From positions 1 through 13,128 of the forward strand of contig CAMLRJ010000042.1 in NCBI GenBank assembly GCA_946482345.1: DNA of 13,128 bases. The letters are read 5' to 3'. Position numbers and translations under genes: made by a program. The notes under the pieces were generated by a model. It saw only the letters and a program-made list of their open reading frames with translations. It made no database searches and was not told the origin of the DNA. Every line of letters starts with the position of its first letter. Positions within the stretch are counted from its first letter, which is position 1. Positions 7,965 through 13,128 of this stretch are shown here, piece after piece. The DNA is from an uncultured Cellvibrio sp. (GTDB lineage Bacteria; Pseudomonadota; Gammaproteobacteria; Pseudomonadales; Cellvibrionaceae).

Positions 7965-8046
7965 GGTATTGACCGAATACCATTGCCGATTTTTAGGGCG
8001 CCTTAGTAGGCGCCCATTTTTTTAGCCCGAAAAAAAATCGGCTAAA
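7965..8046 (+). ncRNA. Structured leader RNA with alternative hairpins before uxaA (possible attenuator)
   Basis: Several pairings are visible. GGTATT/AATACC forms a 6-bp hairpin (7965-7981). GGGCGCC/GGCGCCC (7996-8015) forms the terminator hairpin. GCCGATTTTT (7985-7994) can pair with AAAAATCGGC (8033-8042), enclosing the terminator. TTTAGC-CGA (8021-8026, 8028-8030) can pair with TCGGCTAAA (8038-8046), which takes up the last U residues of the terminator. The last two pairings compete for 8038-8042 and cannot form together. There is no plus-strand gene upstream for the terminator to serve, so a regulated leader or a short independent RNA is inferred. I do not recognise a known riboswitch class. 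Confidence 0.4.
7996..8023 (+). terminator. Intrinsic terminator in the uxaA leader
   Basis: GGGCGCC, a 6-nt loop TTAGTA, GGCGCCC, then A and seven T residues (8017-8023): a GC-only 7-bp stem with a U-tract, the standard intrinsic form on the plus strand. On the minus strand the stem lacks a U-tract. It ends 75 nt before the uxaA start. Confidence 0.8.
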
Positions 8047-8086
8047 TACTGAAATGGGCATAAACTGGATGTACCGATTTCCACAA

Positions 8087-8091
8087 GAGAG
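8087..8091 (+). promoter_or_regulatory. Ribosome binding site deciding the GTG start of uxaA
   Basis: GAGAG lies 7 nt before GTG at 8099. The upstream in-frame ATGs at 8054 and 8069 have no such site and would add residues absent from the family. Confidence 0.5.
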
Positions 8092-8098
8092 AACTAGC

Positions 8099-9619
8099 GT
8101 GAGCAGTATTATTGTTTTACATGACAACGATAACGTTGGCATCTGCAAAGTAGCCTTACCCGCCGGTGTTCTTTTTCCTGAAAAAGATGTCACCCTGCTA
8201 GCCGATATCCCCGCCATGCATAAAGTCGCCGTCCGGAACATAGAAACCGGCGAAGCTATTATGAAATATGGCCAAACTATTGGATTTGCGAATAAACCTA
8301 TCAAAGCCGGTGAGCATGTACATGTCCATAACTGTGTTATGGGAGAGTTGGAAAAGGATTATGGGTTTTGCAAGGAATCCAAACCTACCGCCTTTGTTCC
8401 CGAAAGCAAGCGGGCAACCTTCCAGGGCTACAAGCGTATTAATGGCAAGACCGGAACCCGGAATTATCTGGGCATACTGACTACAGTCAACTGCTCTGCA
8501 ACGGTTGCCAAAGCAATAGCACAACACTTTACTTTTTCGGGTGAACTGGATCAGTACCCCAATATAGACGGCGTAGTAGCCATGACTCACGACAGCGGCT
8601 GCGGCATGCGCTCGGACGGTGAAGGTTATGAAACCCTGCGCCGCACATTCAATGGTTATGCCCGCCACCCCAATTTTGGCGGTGTGATGATGGTCGGCCT
8701 CGGCTGCGAAACCATGCAAATCAAGCGTGTGATGGAAGAATGTGGCCTGGCGGATTCCAAAACATTCACTGCTTTCACTATTCAGGATGTTGGCGGTACA
8801 CGATTGGCGATAGAGAAAGGCATTGAACAACTGCGCAGCATGTTGCCACTGGTTAACCAATGCCAACGCGAAACCGTTCCTGCCAGTGAATTGATTATTG
8901 GTTTGCAGTGCGGTGGCTCAGATGCACTTTCCGGCGTAACTGCCAATCCTGCATTAGGTATTGCAGGCGATATATTAGTGCGTCACGGCGGCACCGTTAT
9001 TCTTTCCGAAACGCCCGAAATTTTTGGTGCCGAGCACTTGTTAACACGTCGGGCTGAATCTCCGGAAATTGCTAAAAAATTATTGGATCGTATCGACTGG
9101 TGGCAAGACTACACAGCACGCAATGATTTTGAATTAAACAACAACCCATCCCCCGGCAACAAAGCGGGTGGATTGACGACTATTATCGAAAAATCACTGG
9201 GTGCTCAGGCAAAAAGCGGCTCCACCAACCTTACCGATGTCTTCCTGTATGCAGAAGACATTACCAAAAAAGGTTTTGTGTTTATGGATAGTCCCGGTTA
9301 CGACCCGGTTTCTGCCACCGGGCAAGTTGCATCAGGCGCACAAATTTTATGTTTCACCACGGGCCGCGGCTCTGCGTTTGGCTGTAAACCGGCGCCCAGT
9401 ATCAAACTCGCCACCAACAGCAAAATTTACGAACATATGCAGGATGATATGGATTTGAATTGCGGTAAGGTGATTGATGGCGAGCTCACACTGGAAGAAT
9501 CCGGCCAGGAAATTTTTGAAGAAATTCTCGCTGTTGCTTCAGGTAAAAAAACAAAAAGTGAATTACTGGGATATGGCGACAACGAATTTATTCCCTGGAA
9601 AATTGGCGCTGTCGTCTAA
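8099..9619 (+). CDS. uxaA: Altronate dehydratase (UxaA/GarD family)
   Basis: Cytoplasmic, probably iron-dependent dehydratase converting D-altronate to 2-keto-3-deoxy-D-gluconate, the third step of the galacturonate isomerase pathway. From GTG the protein is 506 aa (E. coli UxaA 495). An N-terminal SAF domain spans about residues 1-80 (VKYGxxIGFA-like MKYGQTIGFA, then GEHVHVHNC at 71-79). The catalytic part begins with GYKRINGKTGTRNYLGI and contains THDSGCGM, GLGCETMQIKRV, GLQCGGSDALSGVTANPALG, NPSPGNKAGGLTT, EKSLG and FTTGRGSAFG. NPSPGNKAGG and the EMFGAEQLL-like EIFGAEHLL favour UxaA over galactarate dehydratase GarD, but related sugar-acid dehydratases cannot be excluded. GTG was chosen because of its ribosome site and the alignment with the UxaA N-terminus. 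It opens the plus-strand arm, followed after 181 bp by the transhydrogenase genes. Confidence 0.85.
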   Translation: MSSIIVLHDNDNVGICKVALPAGVLFPEKDVTLLADIPAMHKVAVRNIETGEAIMKYGQTIGFANKPIKAGEHVHVHNCVMGELEKDYGFCKESKPTAFVPESKRATFQGYKRINGKTGTRNYLGILTTVNCSATVAKAIAQHFTFSGELDQYPNIDGVVAMTHDSGCGMRSDGEGYETLRRTFNGYARHPNFGGVMMVGLGCETMQIKRVMEECGLADSKTFTAFTIQDVGGTRLAIEKGIEQLRSMLPLVNQCQRETVPASELIIGLQCGGSDALSGVTANPALGIAGDILVRHGGTVILSETPEIFGAEHLLTRRAESPEIAKKLLDRIDWWQDYTARNDFELNNNPSPGNKAGGLTTIIEKSLGAQAKSGSTNLTDVFLYAEDITKKGFVFMDSPGYDPVSATGQVASGAQILCFTTGRGSAFGCKPAPSIKLATNSKIYEHMQDDMDLNCGKVIDGELTLEESGQEIFEEILAVASGKKTKSELLGYGDNEFIPWKIGAVV

Positions 9620-9800
9620 ATCAATATTATGAGATCAGCCACAGAGTTGATCCTTCTACAACTCCGGCCAATCGGACTGCAGGACAATTTGAATCCATGC
9701 GCTATATTCAGATTGTCCATCTGGACATAAACGGCAATTCTTCAATCTCATTGTTATCGATGAGTATTCACTTAACAGTGCAAGCTGAGAGAACAATTCA
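9620..9800 (+). promoter_or_regulatory. Gap between uxaA and pntAA with mutually exclusive hairpins
   Basis: No gene is seen in these 181 bp. GGACAATTTGAA (9682-9693) can pair with TTCAGATTGTCC (9707-9718), 12 bp with one G-U. The 3' half TGTCC (9714-9718) can instead pair with GGACA just after it (9723-9727), so the two structures compete. A further GAGTTG/CAACTC hairpin lies near 9648-9664. There is no U-tract, so none is a standard terminator; they may be processing or regulatory structures in a polycistronic mRNA. I see no strong promoter. Confidence 0.3.
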
Positions 9801-10970
9801 ATGAAAATTGTAATTACCAAAGAGCGACGCGCACATGAACGACGTGTTGCTGCCACGCCTGATACAGTCAAAAAATTTATCGCCCTGGGTTTTGATGTAG
9901 AAGTCGAACAATCTGCCGGTGAATCAAGCCGAATTTCCGATGCAGAATATATTGCCGCAGGCGCAAAAGTGTCCGCCGATACCGCCGGGCTTTTGGGTAG
10001 TGCAGATATTATTTTAAAAGTACAACGTCCGTTGCTTGCCAGTGAAGGTGATCTGGACGAATTATCACTGATGAAACGCGGTGCGATTTTATTGGGAATG
10101 CTCTCACCTTATGCGGATCCAAAAGCGGTTTCACTTTATGCACAAGCAGGTATTACTGCGTTAACGCTGGAATTTGTGCCGCGAATTACGCGCGCGCAAT
10201 CCATGGATGTTCTGAGTTCGCAATCCAATCTCGCGGGTTATCGTGCTGTTATTGAAGCGATTAATATTTATGATCGTGTTATGCCCATGATGATGACTGC
10301 AGCAGGAACTGTTGCACCTGCGCGCGTTATGGTATTGGGTGCAGGTGTTGCCGGTTTGCAAGCGATTGCAACCGCAAAACGTTTGGGTGCAATTGTGTCG
10401 GCCACTGATGTGCGCGCTGCATCAAAAGAACAAGTGGAAAGTCTCGGCGGAAAATTTGTCATGGTCGAAAGTGATGAAGTGAAAAACGCTGAAACTGCCG
10501 GTGGTTATGCCAAAGAAATGAGCGATGACTACAAACGTCGTCAAGCTGAATTAGTTTCCGAAACCTTAAAGAAACAGGATATTGCCATTTGTACCGCATT
10601 GATTCCCGGTCGCAAAGCGCCGACATTAATTAACGATGAAATGGTTTATTCCATGCGCCCGGGTTCAGTCATTGTGGATCTCGCAGCTGAACAAGGTGGC
10701 AACTGCACACTGACAAAACCAGGTGAAATTGTTGAAGTAAATGGTGTTTCGATTATTGGATTACTCAATATCCCCAGTCGTTTGTCTGCTGATGCCAGCG
10801 CACTTTATGCAAAAAATGTATTGAATTTTATTTCACCCATGGTGAATGCAGAAAAACAATTTTCAGCGAATTGGCAAGATGACATTATTTCCGCCACAGT
10901 ATTAACACGTGACGGTGAAATTGTTCATCCCAATTTTTCATCAACAGCTAAACCTGCAACAGCAGCTTGA
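9801..10970 (+). CDS. pntAA: NAD(P) transhydrogenase subunit alpha part 1 (NAD(H)-binding domain I)
   Basis: Peripheral NAD(H)-binding subunit of the proton-translocating transhydrogenase, which reduces NADP+ with NADH using the proton gradient. At 389 aa it matches the separate alpha-1 subunit of the three-polypeptide form (as in Rhodospirillum rubrum) rather than the 510-aa fused PntA of E. coli. Visible hallmarks are an N-terminal KERRAHERRVAATP, the nucleotide-contacting RQD loop in RITRAQSMDVLSSQSNLAGY (R128, Q133, D136), the Rossmann glycine motif GAGVAG (180-185) with acidic D203 after the second strand, and TALIPGRKAPTLI. The C-terminal 20 residues are a flexible Ser/Thr/Ala/Pro tail. 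The ribosome site before ATG is weak (GAGAG, 9 nt). pntAB follows after 13 bp. Confidence 0.95.
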   Translation: MKIVITKERRAHERRVAATPDTVKKFIALGFDVEVEQSAGESSRISDAEYIAAGAKVSADTAGLLGSADIILKVQRPLLASEGDLDELSLMKRGAILLGMLSPYADPKAVSLYAQAGITALTLEFVPRITRAQSMDVLSSQSNLAGYRAVIEAINIYDRVMPMMMTAAGTVAPARVMVLGAGVAGLQAIATAKRLGAIVSATDVRAASKEQVESLGGKFVMVESDEVKNAETAGGYAKEMSDDYKRRQAELVSETLKKQDIAICTALIPGRKAPTLINDEMVYSMRPGSVIVDLAAEQGGNCTLTKPGEIVEVNGVSIIGLLNIPSRLSADASALYAKNVLNFISPMVNAEKQFSANWQDDIISATVLTRDGEIVHPNFSSTAKPATAA

Positions 10971-10983
10971 GAGGAAAAATAAA

Positions 10984-11268
10984 ATGGAAGCTAATTTTGT
11001 TTCGCAATTATCAATTTTTGTATTGGCAATATTTGTTGGTTATTACGTGGTCTGGAGTGTGACGCCCGCATTGCACACCCCCTTGATGGCGGTTACCAAC
11101 GCCATCTCCAGCGTTATTATTGTCGGCGCGATTATTGCGGTCGGACCAGCTGATACCAGCCTGTCAAAAATCCTCGGCTTTTGCGCCATGGTGTTGGCTG
11201 CCATTAATATTTTTGGTGGTTTTACTGTTACTCAACGCATGCTTGCCATGTACAAAAAGAAAAAATAA
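10984..11268 (+). CDS. pntAB: NAD(P) transhydrogenase subunit alpha part 2 (membrane part of domain II)
   Basis: Small inner-membrane subunit, 94 aa, corresponding to the C-terminal membrane helices of fused PntA. Three hydrophobic helices are visible at about 8-28, 36-56 and 60-84, ending in a positively charged MYKKKK tail on the cytoplasmic side. Signature stretches are TPALHTPLMAVTNAISSVIIVGA and AAINIFGGFTVTQRML. ATG at 10984 is preceded by GAGAGGA with a suitable spacer; an earlier in-frame start at 10909 would overlap pntAA by 62 bp and add a non-family extension, so I reject it. pntB starts 12 bp after its stop. Confidence 0.95.
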   Translation: MEANFVSQLSIFVLAIFVGYYVVWSVTPALHTPLMAVTNAISSVIIVGAIIAVGPADTSLSKILGFCAMVLAAINIFGGFTVTQRMLAMYKKKK

Positions 11269-11280
11269 TTTGGAGCAGTT

Positions 11281-12683
11281 ATGACATCATTCAGTGAAAG
11301 TTTAACTTCATTTGCTTATCTCGTAGCCGCCGTTTTATTTATTCTGGCGCTGCGCGGATTATCCTCCCCCGAATCTTCACGCCGTGGAAATTTCCTTGGC
11401 ATTTTGGGTATGGCAATTGCGATAACCACAACCATATTAAGCCCCGGCGTATTCTCTTACGGTTGGATTTTATCTGCACTTGCGATAGGTGCTGTAATCG
11501 GAATTTTTATCGCGCGCAAAATTGCCATGACAGCAATGCCGCAATTGGTTGCTGCATTTCATAGCTTGGTAGGCATGGCAGCAGTATTGGTGGCAGGCGC
11601 CGCGTTCAGTAATCCGGAAGCATTTAATATTGTGAGTTCATCAGGCGATATTTATATTGCGAGCCGAATTGAAATGGGATTAGGCGTGGTAATTGGTGCT
11701 ATTACTTTTTCAGGTTCTGTGATTGCATTTACAAAATTGCAGGGCCTGGTATCCGGAAAACCGATTCAATTTGCAGGTCAACATTTTATCAATGCATTAA
11801 TCGGTTTATTCATTATCGGATTGATTGTGTATTTTTGTTTTGATCAATCACCCTGGATTTTTTGGGGCATGACTGCACTCGCATTTGTGATTGGTATTTT
11901 GTTAATTATTCCTATCGGTGGTGCGATATGCCCGTCGTTGTTTCCATGCTGAATTCCTATTCAGGATGGGCTGCTGCCGGTATTGGTTTTACCTTGCACA
12001 ACGATGCATTGATCGTAACAGGCGCATTGGTGGGATCATCAGGTGCAATCCTGTCTTACATTATGTGTAAGGGAATGAATCGTTCATTCTTCAACGTCAT
12101 TCTCGGTGGATTCGGTGCTGATACATCTGCAGCCAATAACGCCGCCGTTGAAGACAGACCCGTTAAACGCGGCAGTGCGGAAGATGCTGCATTTATCATG
12201 AAAAATGCAGGCTCGGTGATTATTGTTCCAGGATACGGAATGGCCGTTGCACAAGCGCAACATGCTTTACGTGAAATGGCAGACACATTGAAACATGCTG
12301 GTGTAAAAGTCAGTTACGCCATTCATCCTGTTGCAGGTCGTATGCCGGGGCATATGAATGTGTTATTGGCAGAAGCCAATGTCCCTTACGATGATGTTTA
12401 TGAATTGGAAGATATCAATAACGAATTTCAAACCGCTGATGTTGCTTTTGTCATTGGTGCGAATGACGTTACCAATCCCGCCGCAAAAACAAATCCACAA
12501 AGTCCGATTTTTGGTATGCCGATTCTGGAAGTGGAAAAAGCGCGAACAGTGTTATTTGTGAAGCGTTCAATGGCATCGGGTTATTCCGGTGTTGAAAATG
12601 AATTGTTTCATCGCGACAACACTATGATGTTGTTTGGTGATGCGAAAAAAATGGTTGAAACCATCGTTAAAAATATTGAGTGA
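11281..12683 (+). pseudogene. pntB: NAD(P) transhydrogenase subunit beta, split by a -1 frameshift
   Basis: Beta subunit: membrane domain II plus NADP(H)-binding domain III. The first frame (11281-11952, 223 aa) carries the membrane helices and FHSLVGMAAVLVAGAAF with the conserved proton-path His, then reads IPIGGA and goes out of frame to a stop. The second frame continues [23 protein letters not shown] and the full NADP domain ([61 protein letters not shown]) to 12683. The family reads GGADMP at the junction; here GCGAT stands where GCGGAT is expected near 11923-11926, so one G is missing. Restoring it gives 467 aa, close to E. coli PntB (462). The lost codon is the equivalent of E. coli Asp213. 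ATG at 11928, with GGTGG 6 nt before it, could restart a 251-aa piece. Everything else is intact, so a sequencing error or very recent mutation is likely. Confidence 0.88.
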
Positions 12684-12705
12684 TTGTAATTAATGGAGCT
12701 ATACA

Positions 12706-13101
12706 ATGAAGATTGAACATTTTGCCATTAATGTGGCTGACCCCATCGCAATGGCAGCCTGGTATGTCACTCATATGGGTTTGAAAGTGGTGCGTAAACA
12801 GGAAGGTGGTGCCAATACCCATTTTCTTGCTGATGACTCATGCGATGTGATGTTGGAAATTTATAACAACCCACCGGATCAAGTTCCTGATTACGCCAAT
12901 ATGAATCCATTACTTTTACATCTGGCATTTGTTTGCGAAGATCCTGTACAAAAACGCGCAGAATTGGAAGCAGTAGGTGCAAGTTTTGCTGAAGAAGTGC
13001 ATATAAAAGATGGGTCACATTTGGTGATGATGCGCGACCCTTGGGGATTGTCGATTCAATTGTGCAAGCGCGGAAATAAAATGCTGCGCTGCCAGCAATA
13101 A
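12706..13101 (+). CDS. VOC-superfamily metalloprotein (glyoxalase/dioxygenase fold), specific role unknown
   Basis: A 131-aa single-module vicinal oxygen chelate protein made of two beta-alpha-beta-beta-beta halves. Candidate metal ligands are at the usual places: H5 (IEHFAIN), E51 (DVMLEIYNN), H72 (LLHLAFVCED) and Q118 in the typical ending DPWGLSIQLCKR. The complete set suggests an active metal site, unlike metal-free antibiotic-binding members. ATG is preceded by GGAG with a 7-nt spacer and lies 22 bp after pntB, so it is probably co-transcribed with pnt. I cannot name the substrate. In this setting a role on reactive dicarbonyl or keto sugars from uronate breakdown is possible, but that is inference. 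The window ends 27 bp later, before any terminator. Confidence 0.8.
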   Translation: MKIEHFAINVADPIAMAAWYVTHMGLKVVRKQEGGANTHFLADDSCDVMLEIYNNPPDQVPDYANMNPLLLHLAFVCEDPVQKRAELEAVGASFAEEVHIKDGSHLVMMRDPWGLSIQLCKRGNKMLRCQQ

Positions 13102-13128
13102 TTTTTACAAACTGGATCCCCGCCTTCG

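Larger units (their letters stand above)
7438..8098. promoter_or_regulatory. Divergent control region between the GH28 and uxaA arms
   Basis: About 660 bp, strongly AT-rich, without a convincing coding frame. Besides the elements listed separately it holds a CAGTAGA/TCTACTG inverted repeat (7468-7474 and 7490-7496), which would form a hairpin in the GH28 leader, and two 10-bp palindromes, GTTATATAAC (7513-7522) and GATGATCATC (7577-7586). CGATTAC occurs twice (7704-7710 and 7895-7901), followed by similar AAT-ATT bases. The length and number of repeats exceed what two simple promoters need. Confidence 0.6.

Noticed and set aside
8054..8098. N-terminal extension of uxaA from ATG 8054 (15 more residues)
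   Set aside because: No ribosome site precedes this ATG or the one at 8069, and the extra residues are outside the family alignment; GTG 8099 fits better.
7993..8304. 103-aa minus-strand frame over the terminator and the start of uxaA
   Set aside because: It runs through the GC stem of the terminator and antisense to uxaA, with no domain or ribosome site.
8198..8866. 222-aa open frame on the minus strand inside uxaA
   Set aside because: It lies antisense to a clear altronate dehydratase, has low-complexity His/Ala/Phe-rich content, and shows no recognisable domain; it is a shadow of the real gene.
10909..10983. Longer pntAB start at 10909
   Set aside because: It would overlap the end of pntAA and add a non-hydrophobic tail; ATG 10984 has a good ribosome site and gives the normal family length.
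1..13128. CRISPR arrays, tRNA or rRNA genes, insertion sequences, prophage or defence genes
   Set aside because: I saw no regularly spaced repeats, no tRNA-like cloverleaf, and no transposase or integrase; all long frames belong to carbohydrate or redox metabolism.

Overview
The window is a pectin (polygalacturonate) utilisation locus of a Gram-negative bacterium. An outer-membrane TonB-dependent receptor, lipoprotein-type secreted hydrolases and a three-gene proton-translocating transhydrogenase, with moderately low GC, suggest a polysaccharide-degrading gammaproteobacterium of the Cellvibrio/Saccharophagus kind. The genus is inferred from gene content only.

Layout: two divergent arms flank a roughly 660-bp AT-rich control region (7438-8098). 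The minus-strand arm, in transcription order, is a GH28 polygalacturonase (Tat-type lipoprotein, TTG start), a 909-residue TonB-dependent receptor, a two-domain lipoprotein (DUF4861 plus GH105 unsaturated galacturonyl hydrolase), and the first 124 codons of kduI, which runs off the left edge. A 16-bp perfect hairpin separates the receptor gene from the GH105 gene. The latter has its own upstream region with a LacI-type operator candidate and a 12-codon reading frame.

The plus-strand arm is an altronate dehydratase (uxaA), then pntAA, pntAB and pntB, then a small VOC-fold metalloprotein. pntB carries a single-base deletion exactly at the codon of a conserved membrane Asp, so it reads as two pieces.

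How the parts fit (inference): GH28 cuts polygalacturonan and the receptor imports oligogalacturonides. GH105 removes the unsaturated end sugar left by lyases encoded elsewhere, and KduI isomerises the product on the way to 2-keto-3-deoxygluconate. Saturated galacturonate reaches the same intermediate through altronate and UxaA. The transhydrogenase could balance NADH and NADPH for the reductase steps of the two branches. No regulator gene lies in the window.

The control region holds a 20-bp perfect palindrome, a second operator-like site, a plausible sigma-70 promoter, and directly behind it an intrinsic terminator with competing hairpins but no plus-strand gene upstream. This looks like an attenuated leader in front of uxaA and is the least explained element here.
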